DNA of 64,000 nt. Source: DRGT01 sp035685445 (GTDB lineage Archaea; Thermoproteota; Nitrososphaeria; Nitrososphaerales; Nitrosopumilaceae). The DNA lies in NCBI GenBank assembly GCA_035685445.1, contig DASSAK010000074.1, positions 1 through 64,000 on the forward strand, written 5' to 3'. The notes under the pieces were generated by a model, which was not told the origin of the DNA, did no database searches, and saw only the letters and a program-made list of their open reading frames with translations. A program made the translations under genes and the position numbers. Each line of letters starts with the position of its first letter. Positions within the stretch are counted from its first letter, which is position 1. Shown piece by piece: positions 52,834 through 62,144 of this stretch.

Positions 52834-53160
52834 TTATTTAATTTTGGTACCCAATGGCACATCATCAGAAACAGTAAGCCATATTGGTTTTTCATTTACA
52901 TCAGCGGCCAATAACATTGCATTTGATTCTACTCCGGCCATTTTTTTTGGTTCAAGATTTGCTACCACAATAACGACTTTGTTAACAAGTTCATCTGGTT
53001 GATAAAATTCTGCACCGCCAATTATGACATTTCTTTTTTCTTCACCCAAGTCAATTATTCCTTTTACAATTCTGGTTTTACCAGGAATTGGAGCAACTGA
53101 AATAATTTTTGCGACACGTAAATCTATTTTTGTAAAATCATCATAAGATATTGTTGACAT
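52834..53160 (-). CDS. Stand-alone tRNA-binding OB-fold protein (MetRS beta/CsaA-like)
   Basis: A 108-residue protein equal to the C-terminal/beta tRNA-binding domain of methionyl-tRNA synthetase: DFTKIDLRVAKIISVAPIPG, RNVIIGGAEFYQPDELVNK, VVANLEPKKMAGVESNAMLL and VPLGTKIK. In archaea this domain is often a separate protein that joins MetRS; a CsaA-like chaperone role is an alternative. The longer frame to 53229 would overlap the divergent gene, so ATG 53160 is chosen. The catalytic MetRS subunit is not in the window. Confidence 0.85.
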   Translation of the reverse strand: MSTISYDDFTKIDLRVAKIISVAPIPGKTRIVKGIIDLGEEKRNVIIGGAEFYQPDELVNKVVIVVANLEPKKMAGVESNAMLLAADVNEKPIWLTVSDDVPLGTKIK

Positions 53161-53227
53161 TAAAACGCCTTCACAACTAACAAAATCCAAATCTAATATA
53201 TTTAATGCGGAATCAGTATGACTTGTC

Positions 53228-53644
53228 ATGACAGTAATTCAAGCCTCAGTAGGTATAAAAGCCCCAGTTGAAAAAATTTGGAATATAATTTCTGACTTGG
53301 ATAATGAGCCAAAATTTTGGAAGGGCACGAAAGAGGTAAGAAACATTTCAAAAGAAGAAAATAAAGTGAATAGAGAGATTACAATAGCATTTCGAGACCA
53401 AAAATGCCTTCAAGATGTGACATTGTATCCAAAAGAAAGAATTGAAGTAGTATTTACAAAAGGCATAATCAATGGAACAAAAACAGTCTCACTTAATGAA
53501 AAAAATGACGAAGTTATTCTTGAAGCAATATGGGATATTAAACTATCAGGAATGATGGGCATGTTTACTGGAATGGTTAAAAAACACATCAAAAGTGGAA
53601 CAGAGCAAGCACTTCAAAATATTAAACAAGAAGCAGAGAGATAA
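53228..53644 (+). CDS. SRPBCC (START-like) family protein
   Basis: A 138-residue protein with the SRPBCC opening VGIKAPVEKIWNIISDLDNEPKFWKG split at the conserved Trp/Pro positions, and a C-terminal helix, MFTGMVKKHIKSGTEQALQNIK. These domains have a deep hydrophobic pocket that binds lipids or polyketides. It lies five bases before the glycosyltransferase gene, so the two are cotranscribed, perhaps handling a membrane lipid; the ligand is unknown. Confidence 0.75.
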   Translation: MTVIQASVGIKAPVEKIWNIISDLDNEPKFWKGTKEVRNISKEENKVNREITIAFRDQKCLQDVTLYPKERIEVVFTKGIINGTKTVSLNEKNDEVILEAIWDIKLSGMMGMFTGMVKKHIKSGTEQALQNIKQEAER

Positions 53645-53649
53645 TTTTC

Positions 53650-54855
53650 ATGGAAATAGTGTTTGATATTTTCAATTATGTTTTAGTAGCAATCATGATT
53701 GGAGTGTCAGGTGCATGGATTGCACTGATTCGTTCAATGATAATTACATTTCAAAAGTCTCCCTTTCTTGATAAATTTAGTGCAAAACAACATTTAAACC
53801 CAAAAGTTTCTGTAATTTTACCTGCAAGAAATGAAGAGAAATTTATTAAAAAATGTCTTGATTCGCTTCTTAATCAAGATTATGAAAATTATGAGATTAT
53901 GGCAATTGATGATTCATCAGAGGACTCTACAGGAAAGATAATAGAAGAATATTCGAAAAAAGATTCTAAAATTATTTTTGTCAGAGCACGAAAAAAGCCA
54001 GAGGGATGGATGGGTAAAAATTGGGCATGTATGGAAGGATTCAGAAAATCTTCGGGTGAACTTTTTTTGTTTACAGATTCAGACACAGTTCATTCAAAGA
54101 ATGTAATTTCTTTAGCAGTTTCTCATCTATTTTCTGAAAAACTTGATGTTCTAACAGTTTCGCCAAGAATGCGGTGTTTGGATGGTTGGACAAAAATTAC
54201 GTTACCAATGATCTCTACATTTCTGCATACCAGATTTTCTGCATTAAGAGTTAATGATCCAAATAAAAAAACAGGTTATTTTTTTGGAAGTTTTTTCATT
54301 ATCAAAAAAAAGGTCTACGAGTCAGTAGGAATGCATGAAGGAGTAAAACACGAAATTATTGAGGATGGAGCGCTGGGCAAGAAGGTAAAAGAATCGGGTT
54401 TCAAAATGAAGATGGTTAGAGGAGACCATCTAATTGATGCGGTGTGGGCAAGAGATGTTTCAAGTTTATGGCATGCAATAAAGCGTCTTATGGTTCCATT
54501 ATACCTTCAGAATAAAGGGTATGCAGTAGGAATATTTTTTGCCGTTTTATTTTTGCTATTTATGCCATTTCCATTACTGGCATATTCTGGTGTTTTTTTC
54601 AATGAGGGAAATTCCTTTGTTTTTCTATTTATTGTATCAATAATATCCTGCATACTACTATACACTGCGGCATTTATTGAAACAAAAATTTTGTATCTAA
54701 AATATTCTAATGCAGTGTTGTGTCCTATAGGCAGTTTCATTGTGGTGTTTGGATTTTTAAGTGGAATATTACAGGCAAAAAGTAATGCTGCTGTTTCGTG
54801 GAGGGGTAGAAGTTACTCTATGAAAGAATATGTTCAAGATTCAATACAAGTATAG
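53650..54855 (+). CDS. Family 2 glycosyltransferase, membrane-bound
   Basis: A 401-residue GT2 enzyme with an N-terminal membrane helix (about 9-33), catalytic core VSVILPARNEEKFIKKCLDSL, EIMAIDDSSEDSTG, WMGKNWACMEGF and LFLFTDSDTVHS (DxD), and an acceptor motif (EIIEDGALGKKVKE). Two or three C-terminal helices start near 295. Layout and WxGKxxA motif resemble glycosyltransferases acting on carotenoids, hopanoids or other lipids. Its SRPBCC neighbour would fit a lipid substrate. It is the last gene of that pair. Confidence 0.85.
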   Translation: MEIVFDIFNYVLVAIMIGVSGAWIALIRSMIITFQKSPFLDKFSAKQHLNPKVSVILPARNEEKFIKKCLDSLLNQDYENYEIMAIDDSSEDSTGKIIEEYSKKDSKIIFVRARKKPEGWMGKNWACMEGFRKSSGELFLFTDSDTVHSKNVISLAVSHLFSEKLDVLTVSPRMRCLDGWTKITLPMISTFLHTRFSALRVNDPNKKTGYFFGSFFIIKKKVYESVGMHEGVKHEIIEDGALGKKVKESGFKMKMVRGDHLIDAVWARDVSSLWHAIKRLMVPLYLQNKGYAVGIFFAVLFLLFMPFPLLAYSGVFFNEGNSFVFLFIVSIISCILLYTAAFIETKILYLKYSNAVLCPIGSFIVVFGFLSGILQAKSNAAVSWRGRSYSMKEYVQDSIQV

Positions 54856-54890
54856 TAAGCCTTTTAGATGAAACCCCAAGGAATGATTTT

Positions 54891-56048
54891 ATGGATAAAT
54901 CTGGTGTGATTGTTGGAGGCGCCATAGGAGCTGTTGTTGTTATGGCAATTTTTGCATTTAGTTTAATCCCACCATCACTACAACCTGAGAATCCATCAAA
55001 TGATCTTATTATTTCAAATGGTCACACTGTAAGCACAGTTGGTGAAACAACTCCAATCCATCAAGGAAAGAACCTTTCATTGATTGAAATTTTTGAACAA
55101 ACTGAATCAGGAGTTGTTAGAGTTAATGTTCAAAGACCAGAACAAATTGTTGGAATTAGTAGTGTTGGTTCTGGTTTTGTTTTTGACACTAAAGGTCATA
55201 TAATTACAAACGCACATGTTGTTAATAATGCTAAAAATATTGTAGTGACATTTTTAGATGGAAGATCCTACAACGCAAAACTTGTGGGACTAGACATATT
55301 TACTGATGTGGCAGTAATCAAAGCAGATGTGGATAATACTTTATTGCGTCCATTATTGATTGGGGATTCTTCCACACTTAGAGTAGGCGAACAAATTGCG
55401 GCGATTGGAAATCCATTTGGATTATCTGGTTCAATGACCTCAGGCATTGTTAGCCAACTCGGCCGATTATTACCTGCTCAGGGAAGTGGTTTTTCGATTC
55501 CAGATGTAATTCAAACAGATGCAGCAATTAATCCAGGCAATTCAGGTGGGCCTTTATTGAATATGCGAGGGGAAGTAGTTGGAATCAATACAGCCATACA
55601 ATCTGCGACGGGTGAGTTTTCAGGAGTTGGTTTTGCAATTCCTTCGCAAACAATAGTAAAAATTGTGCCAACTCTGATTAGAGATGGAGAGTATCATCAT
55701 CCTTGGTTAGGAATTTCTGGCAGAGATATTGATCCTGATCTTGCTAAAGTTCTTGGCCTTGTAGATGCAAGAGGATTCCTTATAGTCACAGTAGTTGAAG
55801 ATAGTCCAGCTTCTAAGGCAGGTCTGCGGGGTTCAACAGAAACAAAAGAAGTGAATGGAGTTAGCTATCCAATTGGTGGCGATGTGATTTTATCTGTTGA
55901 TGGAAAAACGGTAAGACAGATTGATGATATATTGATTCATCTTCAGCGAAATAAAGCAGTGGGGGATGAAATTAATTTAGAAATTCTTAGAGATGGGCGA
56001 ACAACTAATTTTGTTCTCGTCTTAGAAGAAAGACCAAATTCCAATTAA
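54891..56048 (+). CDS. HtrA/DegP-like serine protease with PDZ domain
   Basis: A 385-residue trypsin-like protease anchored by an N-terminal helix (about 5-26, GVIVGGAIGAVVVMAIFAF) and probably facing outside. The full catalytic triad is present: H109 in TNAHVV, D139 in FTDVAVIKA and S218 in NPGNSGGPL. A PDZ domain (about 275-375: GFLIVTVVEDSPASKAGLRG, GGDVILSVDGKTVRQIDDIL) follows. HtrA proteins degrade or hold misfolded exported proteins. A CPBP protease and DsbA-like protein in the window serve the same compartment. Confidence 0.93.
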   Translation: MDKSGVIVGGAIGAVVVMAIFAFSLIPPSLQPENPSNDLIISNGHTVSTVGETTPIHQGKNLSLIEIFEQTESGVVRVNVQRPEQIVGISSVGSGFVFDTKGHIITNAHVVNNAKNIVVTFLDGRSYNAKLVGLDIFTDVAVIKADVDNTLLRPLLIGDSSTLRVGEQIAAIGNPFGLSGSMTSGIVSQLGRLLPAQGSGFSIPDVIQTDAAINPGNSGGPLLNMRGEVVGINTAIQSATGEFSGVGFAIPSQTIVKIVPTLIRDGEYHHPWLGISGRDIDPDLAKVLGLVDARGFLIVTVVEDSPASKAGLRGSTETKEVNGVSYPIGGDVILSVDGKTVRQIDDILIHLQRNKAVGDEINLEILRDGRTTNFVLVLEERPNSN

Positions 56049-56069
56049 ATTCTATACAAGCATAAATAC

Positions 56070-57260
56070 TTGGGTTCAAGATGTCATTTGTTGAGTAAAC
56101 TTGTCTTAAATTGCGAGTCACTAAACAGAATTTTAGATGGGAACAAAATTTCGCAATCAGAAGCATATGAAATTTTTAGTAGCGCTGAAAAAGAACCGAA
56201 AGAACTTTTTCAAACAGCTCAAACCATCAGAAAACAAAAAAAAGGAGATTTAGTGAGTTTCTCAAAAAAAGCATTCTTTAATTTAATTAATTTATGTAAA
56301 GATACTTGTTCTTATTGTACCTATAAAGCTGAACCTACAGAATCGAAATTATCACTATTATCAAAAAAGGATGTTAATCAGTTGCTATCACTTGCGAAAA
56401 AATACAATTGTATCGAAGCACTATTTGTGACTGGAGAGAATCCAGAGCAAAAATACCCCGAAGCAATAACATGGTTGAAAAAAAATGGTTTTTCAAGCAC
56501 AGCAGAGTATTTGATTCATGCATCAGAAAGGGCATTATCAATTGGACTATTCCCCCATACAAATGCAGGGAATTTAACTAAATCACAGATGCGAGAATTG
56601 CAAAAAACTAATCCTAGCATGGGCCTCATGCTAGAAAATGTAAGTGAGCGGCTTACGCAAAAAGACATGCCTCATTATCTAGCCTCTAGTAAAAAACCAA
56701 AAGCAAGGTTACAGGTGCTTGAAAACGCGGGGGAGCTAGGTTTACCAATGACAACAGGCTTACTTGTTGGAATTGGAGAAACACCTTATGAGATAATTAA
56801 ATCAATTTTTGCAATAAAAAAACTCGATGAGAAATATTCAAACATTCAGGAAATTATCCTTCAGAACTTTCAACCAAAGCTAGATACCAAGATGAATAGA
56901 GTTCCATCTGCTGAAGAAAATTATTTTAAAATTGTTGTTGCGTTAACGAGAATTATTCTACCTGAAATGAATATTCAAATCCCTCCAAACCTATCACCTA
57001 AATCTTATCAAAGTTTTCTTTCTGTAGGAATAAATGACTGGGGTGGAATTTCACCATTAACACCAGATTATGTAAATCCCGAATTTTCATGGCCCGAAAT
57101 AAGAAAAATTGAAGAAAATTCTGAAAAAGCTGGATACAAGCTTCGTTGTAGATTTCCAGTTTATCCTGAATATTTTTCATTTCTTAATACTGAACTAAAA
57201 GAAAAAATCTCAATTCTTGAAGATGAGCAAGGATATGTTAAGGAGGATTACTGGAGATGA
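56070..57260 (+). CDS. cofG: Fo synthase subunit 1 (7,8-didemethyl-8-hydroxy-5-deazariboflavin synthase CofG)
   Basis: A 396-residue radical SAM enzyme that, with CofH, builds the deazaflavin chromophore of F420. The cluster motif is C76-x3-C80-x2-C83 (LCKDTCSYCTYKAEP), followed by ALFVTGENPE, TTGLLVGIGET, EIILQNFQPK and NDWGGISPLTPDYVNP. The frame opens at TTG 56070; TTG 56091 (LSKLVLNCESL) is a possible alternative. It overlaps cofH by four bases (ATGA). Confidence 0.93.
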   Translation: MGSRCHLLSKLVLNCESLNRILDGNKISQSEAYEIFSSAEKEPKELFQTAQTIRKQKKGDLVSFSKKAFFNLINLCKDTCSYCTYKAEPTESKLSLLSKKDVNQLLSLAKKYNCIEALFVTGENPEQKYPEAITWLKKNGFSSTAEYLIHASERALSIGLFPHTNAGNLTKSQMRELQKTNPSMGLMLENVSERLTQKDMPHYLASSKKPKARLQVLENAGELGLPMTTGLLVGIGETPYEIIKSIFAIKKLDEKYSNIQEIILQNFQPKLDTKMNRVPSAEENYFKIVVALTRIILPEMNIQIPPNLSPKSYQSFLSVGINDWGGISPLTPDYVNPEFSWPEIRKIEENSEKAGYKLRCRFPVYPEYFSFLNTELKEKISILEDEQGYVKEDYWR

Positions 57261-58525
57261 CTTTGCAGATTGAGCGTTTAGATACTTTGCTAAAAAATAC
57301 TGATCCGTTAATTTCAGAAACTCTTAATCGTGCATTGTCAGACAGAGAGATTTCTGAAAAAGAGGCAGTTAGACTCTATGATGCCAAAGGAGTTGATTTT
57401 CATCTCATAGGAATGGTTGCTGATGAACTTAGAAGACGAAGAGTTGGGGACGTGGTGACTTATGTTGTTAATAGAAATATCAATTTCACAAATGTTTGCA
57501 TTAAAAGATGTGGCTTTTGTGCCTTTAGTAGAGATTTTCGTGAAGAGGAAGGATATCTTTTACCTGTTGAAGAGATTGTCAATAGAGCAAAAGAAGCATA
57601 TCAATATGGTGCCACAGAGGTTTGCATACAAGCAGGATTACCTCCAGATATGGATTCTAATCTTTATGAGAAAATTTGTAAAGAAATAAAATCTGAAATT
57701 CCTGAAATTCATATTCATGGTTTCTCACCAGAAGAAGTACTCTATGGCGCTTCAAGATCTGAAGTTTCTATCAAGGAATACTTACTTAGACTGAAAGAGG
57801 CAGGAGTAAACACCATTCCAGGAACTGCGGCAGAAATTTTAGACCAGCAGATGAGAGACAAAATTTCTCCTGGAAGGATCAGTGTAAAGGATTGGATCGA
57901 GATAATAACTACAGCACATAGGCTTGGAATTAATTCAACTGCAACCATGATGTTTGGCCATATTGAATCTGCCGAACATCGCATAATGCATCTTGCAAAA
58001 ATACGGGAAATACAAAAAGTAACAGGCGGTTTTACTGAATTTGTTCCCTTGAATTTTATTGCAAGTGAAGCACCTATGTACAAATACAATCTTCATGAAG
58101 GAATAAGGTCTGGTAGTAATTCATCAGATGCATTGTTAACTCATGCAATTGCAAGAATTATGTTAAACAATTACATTGATAATATTCAGATGTCATGGGT
58201 CAAAGAAGGTCAAAAAATGTCTCAACTACTTTTAATGTGGGGAGCAAATGATTTTGGTGGAACTTTGATTAATGAAAGCATTTCGACATCAGCTGGTGCA
58301 CAGAATGGTCAATTGATAAAACCAAAAACAATCAGAAGACTGGTTAGAGAAGTTGGACGCATTCCTGCAGAAAGAAACACAACCTATCAAATTCTAAAAA
58401 GATTTGAAAATGAACCAGAATCAACAGATGTGTTAGATAATTTAGAAGATGAGAAAAAATTTGGTTCTTATTTTGATCTAATAAAGATTAATAAATTCAA
58501 ATATCAAAGTCCTAGGCGAAAATAA
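57257..58525 (+). CDS. cofH: Fo synthase subunit 2 (CofH)
   Basis: A 422-residue radical SAM enzyme that joins tyrosine to a flavin precursor, the first half of Fo formation. The cluster motif is C81-x3-C85-x2-C88 in FTNVCIKRCGFCAFSRD. Further blocks are VCIQAGLPPDMDS, IHGFSPEEVLYGA, TMMFGHIES and GANDFGGTLINESIS. Its start overlaps the cofG stop, and the TldE gene begins at once after its stop, so all three are one transcript. Confidence 0.95.
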   Translation: MTLQIERLDTLLKNTDPLISETLNRALSDREISEKEAVRLYDAKGVDFHLIGMVADELRRRRVGDVVTYVVNRNINFTNVCIKRCGFCAFSRDFREEEGYLLPVEEIVNRAKEAYQYGATEVCIQAGLPPDMDSNLYEKICKEIKSEIPEIHIHGFSPEEVLYGASRSEVSIKEYLLRLKEAGVNTIPGTAAEILDQQMRDKISPGRISVKDWIEIITTAHRLGINSTATMMFGHIESAEHRIMHLAKIREIQKVTGGFTEFVPLNFIASEAPMYKYNLHEGIRSGSNSSDALLTHAIARIMLNNYIDNIQMSWVKEGQKMSQLLLMWGANDFGGTLINESISTSAGAQNGQLIKPKTIRRLVREVGRIPAERNTTYQILKRFENEPESTDVLDNLEDEKKFGSYFDLIKINKFKYQSPRRK

Positions 58526-59884
58526 TTGTCAGCCTGTGATAGGGCAATTGATTATGCAAAATCAAAAGGGATTGATGAATGTGACATAATTTCTGTAAAA
58601 AGAAAAACCATCACAATAAGAATAACAGATTCACAGATTGCCGAAGCAAAACAGAATCAAGAAGAACTCATGGGAATACGAATAATTCATAAAAAGAAAA
58701 TTTCATCGGCACACACTACTATTTTAGAGAATTTCAAAAATTCAATTGATAGTGCACTGGAACTTTCAAGCCTTACAAAACCAAAACCATTTTGGCAAGA
58801 ACTGCCTTTTACTTTTGAGAAAAAAATACTAGAAAAAGTTTTTGATAAAAAATTAAAAGAAATTACAGGCAACCAAGCATCTGATATTGCTCAGTCTATG
58901 ATTGATTATTCAAAAAATTCAAAAATTAATTCTATTTCTGGTGCATTAAATATTGTTTCTGAGGAATTTTCAATTGCAAATTCAAACGATCTTAATTGTA
59001 CAGATGATGCAACATATATTTCTGGAACAATTAATGCCGATTCAAATGAAGGAAATCTATCCGTAAGTGGAATTGGTCAAGCATCGTGTAGAACACTAGA
59101 TGGTTTTTCTCCAAAACAGATTGGAGAAGATGCCAAAAATATGTGTGTTAATTCTATTAATCCTCAACAATGCGAATTTGATTCATGTTCAGTAATTTTT
59201 GAACCATATTCTGTAGGAGAAATTCTTTCATTTGTTCTTTCTTCAAACTTTAATCTTAAAACATACGCTGAGAAACGTAGTTGCTTTTCTGAAAAAATGG
59301 AATCTAAGATAGCTGTTGAAAATTTTAGCTTAATTGATGATCCACATTATCCAGAAGGAGTTGGAAGTAAAAGTTTTGATGACGAAGGAGTTCCAACAAA
59401 AAGTTTACCTTTAATTGAAAATGGAAATTTCAAAAACGTTTATTCTGATTCCTATACTGCGTTTAAAGAAAATAAAAAAACATCTGGAAACGCTCTAAGG
59501 TCAGGATCACCAATGGGTAGAAGTGCGGACCCTATTCCTGTTCCGGGAACTCATAACCTCAGAATTGAAAATAGGGATTTTCACATTGATGAAATTATCA
59601 AAGACACAAAAAAAGGAATTTTGGTTGGCCGATTATGGTATACTTATGCAGTAAATCCAATCAAAGGGGATTTTTCATGCACTGCAAGAAGCGGAATTAG
59701 AATTATTCAAGACGGAGAAATCAAAAACCCTGGAAAACCTGTAAGAATAATTCACAATATCACAAATTTGTTGCAAAACATTTCTGCTATTGGGAATAAT
59801 TCAAAAAATGTTTTACAATGGGCGTCTCTTCCATCTATCTGTCCAAGCATCAAAGTAGAAGACATCAAATTGACCAAAATTTAG
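58526..59884 (+). CDS. TldE/PmbA-like protease subunit
   Basis: A 452-residue member of the TldD/PmbA (peptidase U62) family. The N-terminal part (DECDIISVKRKTITIRITDSQI, LMGIRIIHKKK) and the C-terminal SFDDEGVPTKSLPLIENG, SGNALRSGSPMGRSADP and GILVGRLWYTYAVNP blocks are typical. No HExxxH motif is present, so this is the inactive TldE partner; a TldD subunit should be elsewhere. A TTG start follows the cofH stop directly. Why it is coupled to Fo synthase genes is unknown. Confidence 0.88.
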   Translation: MSACDRAIDYAKSKGIDECDIISVKRKTITIRITDSQIAEAKQNQEELMGIRIIHKKKISSAHTTILENFKNSIDSALELSSLTKPKPFWQELPFTFEKKILEKVFDKKLKEITGNQASDIAQSMIDYSKNSKINSISGALNIVSEEFSIANSNDLNCTDDATYISGTINADSNEGNLSVSGIGQASCRTLDGFSPKQIGEDAKNMCVNSINPQQCEFDSCSVIFEPYSVGEILSFVLSSNFNLKTYAEKRSCFSEKMESKIAVENFSLIDDPHYPEGVGSKSFDDEGVPTKSLPLIENGNFKNVYSDSYTAFKENKKTSGNALRSGSPMGRSADPIPVPGTHNLRIENRDFHIDEIIKDTKKGILVGRLWYTYAVNPIKGDFSCTARSGIRIIQDGEIKNPGKPVRIIHNITNLLQNISAIGNNSKNVLQWASLPSICPSIKVEDIKLTKI

Positions 59885-59896
59885 TAGATTTTAAGA

Positions 59897-60847
59897 CTAG
59901 AAATAGAAAGCTGTTGCAAGATAAATAAGATATGCAATGGTGAGGGCCACCCCAATTGGTCTTGTAATTAAACCAGTCCTCATTGAGATAAACAAAACAA
60001 GTGCAAACCCAATCATTATTGCATAATCCATATAGACCTCAGACACCACTGCAACCCCTGCAATAGTTGCACCAACTCCCATAATCATCAAAATATTATA
60101 GATATTACTTCCAATAATATTTCCAATACCAATGTCAGTATGTCCTTTTCTGATAGCAATTATAGATGTAATTAATTCTGGAAGAGATGTTCCAATTGCA
60201 ATCACAGTTATTCCAATTATTCTTTCTGAAAGACCAAATGATTCTGCTAAAATTACTGCATTATCAATTGTTAAAACTGCTCCAGCATATAATAACGCAA
60301 TTCCAATACCTAGCAAAATATAGGATTTTGGAAAAAGTTTTTCAACTTTGATTTCTTCATGAATATTTTCGGCTTTTTGTTTTTTTACGTCTTTGTAGAT
60401 AAAAGCAGTAAATGTAATTAGAGACACAATTAATAAAATTCCATCATATTGAGATATTTCACCATCAAGAGATAAAAATACCAGTAAGAAAGAAACTCCA
60501 ATCATTATAGGCAATTCTTTTTTTATTTGTACTTTTTTTACAACAAGGGGTGCCATTATCGCAGCAATACCAATTACCATTCCAACATTTGCAATATTAC
60601 TTCCAATTATGTTTCCAAGAATTATCCCACCATGTTCTCCTGCTGCAGCAACACTTGCTGCCAATTCTGGTGTTGATGTACCATAGGCAACAACAGTCAT
60701 TCCGATTAACATTTTACTTATTCCAAGTTTTTGTGCAATTGCTACACCGCCACTTACTAACCAATTTCCCCCATAACATAACATGGCAATACCAATTATC
60801 GTAAGTAATGCAGGGATGGCAATTTCCATGCTGGTTGATAAAATCAC
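59897..60847 (-). CDS. Calcium/sodium exchanger (CaCA family)
   Basis: A 316-residue ten-helix transporter with the two inverted alpha repeats of the YrbG/NCX_Mj type: GTSTPELAASVAAAGEHGG with GNIIGSNIANVG in the first half, GTSLPELITSIIAIRKGH with GNIIGSNIYNIL in the second. The acidic residues that bind Ca2+ (PEL in each repeat) are kept. It expels Ca2+ in exchange for Na+ or H+. Convergent with TldE, 12 bp apart. Confidence 0.93.
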   Translation of the reverse strand: MILSTSMEIAIPALLTIIGIAMLCYGGNWLVSGGVAIAQKLGISKMLIGMTVVAYGTSTPELAASVAAAGEHGGIILGNIIGSNIANVGMVIGIAAIMAPLVVKKVQIKKELPIMIGVSFLLVFLSLDGEISQYDGILLIVSLITFTAFIYKDVKKQKAENIHEEIKVEKLFPKSYILLGIGIALLYAGAVLTIDNAVILAESFGLSERIIGITVIAIGTSLPELITSIIAIRKGHTDIGIGNIIGSNIYNILMIMGVGATIAGVAVVSEVYMDYAIMIGFALVLFISMRTGLITRPIGVALTIAYLIYLATAFYF

Positions 60848-60988
60848 ATTTGTTTAAAGGGACATCCTTACGCATAATTCACCATTCTAACAATCAAAGT
60901 AGATTTATTCACAATCTCAAAAGGTGTAAAAAAATAACCTAGATGGATCAACAAAGCTTCCGTTTAAGATTAATAAGGTAATATACCG

Positions 60989-61000
60989 TACAGTACTGTA
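60989..61000. promoter_or_regulatory. Perfect 12-bp palindrome TACAGTACTGTA on the start codon of the winged-helix gene
   Basis: The palindrome ends on the A of the ATG at 61000. A TATA-like TTAATAAG (60970-60977) lies 23-30 bp before the start, so the transcript probably begins within or at the palindrome. A dimeric winged-helix protein bound here would block initiation, which suggests the encoded protein represses its own gene. Confidence 0.5.
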
Positions 61001-61347
61001 TGATGAGAGCGCGGTTAACCTACATACCCATAGAAGTAGCAGACCAATTTGAGGATTTTATCATAAAAAGAGATGAGCAGGTTTTAGATGCTGTAAAGGC
61101 AAGAGCGCGAGACTATAGCACATTATCTCTCCTAAAATTACTTTATCAATTAAGAGGAAGCCCCATGACATTTTCTGATTTGTATTCTAAATCAAAGATC
61201 AGAATGAAAAAATCATTTTTGAATTATTTGCATCTTTGTGTTGATTACAATTTCATAAAAAAAGAAGCAGTTGGACCTAATGTAATCTACACGATTACTG
61301 ATAAAGGTAGAACAATGTTAGATCTGTTCATGCAGAAAAGTAATTAG
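61000..61347 (+). CDS. Winged helix-turn-helix transcriptional regulator (115 aa)
   Basis: A small DNA-binding protein. The helix-turn-helix lies around residues 45-90 (YSTLSLLKLLYQLRGSPMTF, LYSKSKIRMKKSFLNYLHLC) and the wing follows (VGPNVIYTITDKGRTMLDLF). The layout resembles archaeal MarR/PadR-like or Sso10a-type regulators. A leaderless ATGATG start sits on a perfect palindrome, so autoregulation is plausible. It precedes the second PAC2 gene by 22 bp and may be cotranscribed. Confidence 0.75.
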   Translation: MMRARLTYIPIEVADQFEDFIIKRDEQVLDAVKARARDYSTLSLLKLLYQLRGSPMTFSDLYSKSKIRMKKSFLNYLHLCVDYNFIKKEAVGPNVIYTITDKGRTMLDLFMQKSN

Positions 61348-61369
61348 GCTGAAAATTTTGCTTTAAAGA

Positions 61370-62098
61370 GTGAAAGGGGAATTTCCAGAAGCAGAAGTTT
61401 TTGAAATAAGTCAGGTCAATCTAAAAAGCCCAATAATTTTTGCAGGATTTGTGGGGGCAGGATTAGTCGGATCAATAGCAATTGAAAGCATGATAAAGAA
61501 ATTACAAATGAAGGAAATTGCATACATGAGATCAAAATACCTTCCTCCATCCACAGTATTTATGAACGGCAGGTTACGTCATCCATTTCGATTTTATGCA
61601 AATAATGAAGGAACGATTTGTGCCATAATTTGTGAAATTACATTACAAATGAAAGGTTTGTATACAATCGCAGGTGCAATTTTAGACTGGGCTAAAAAAA
61701 AAGGATCAAATGAAATAGTCATTCTAGATGGCGTTGCAAGTAATGTACACGACAAGGAGGTTTATTGTGCGGCAGAAGAAGATCTTTGTAGAGTAATGGC
61801 AGATAAAAATATCAAAATTATTCCTCATGGTTTTATCACAGGCATAGCAGGCGGAATTCTTAATGAGTGTCTGATAAGAGAAATTCAAGGAATCGCATTG
61901 TTAGTTAAAGCAAATGCAATAATTCCTGATCCTGAAGCTGCCGTAACCGTAATTGAAGCAGTAAACAGATTATATGAAATGAAAATTGATACTTCAGATC
62001 TAAAAAAAGAAAAAGAGAAAATTGCAGCAGAGTTAGAAGAGCTATCAAAAAAATATCTTCAACATAAAAAAGAAGAGTCATCTGACATGTACATGTAA
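61370..62098 (+). CDS. PAC2 family protein (proteasome assembly chaperone-like), copy 2
   Basis: A 242-residue PAC2 protein: PIIFAGFVGAGLVGSIAIES, YLPPSTVFMNGRLRHPFRFY, AGAILDWAKKKGSNEIVILDG, HGFITGIAGGILNECL and a charged C-terminal coiled coil (KKEKEKIAAELEELSKKYLQ). It is more similar to typical archaeal PAC2/DUF75 proteins than copy 1 at 9666. Start GTG 61370 lies before the first strand. The family may aid proteasome or other complex assembly; the archaeal role is not proven. Confidence 0.85.
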   Translation: MKGEFPEAEVFEISQVNLKSPIIFAGFVGAGLVGSIAIESMIKKLQMKEIAYMRSKYLPPSTVFMNGRLRHPFRFYANNEGTICAIICEITLQMKGLYTIAGAILDWAKKKGSNEIVILDGVASNVHDKEVYCAAEEDLCRVMADKNIKIIPHGFITGIAGGILNECLIREIQGIALLVKANAIIPDPEAAVTVIEAVNRLYEMKIDTSDLKKEKEKIAAELEELSKKYLQHKKEESSDMYM

Positions 62099-62144
62099 AA
62101 TCCATAGGCAAATTCTTTTATTCGTATCAAGGCCGACTCAAAAT

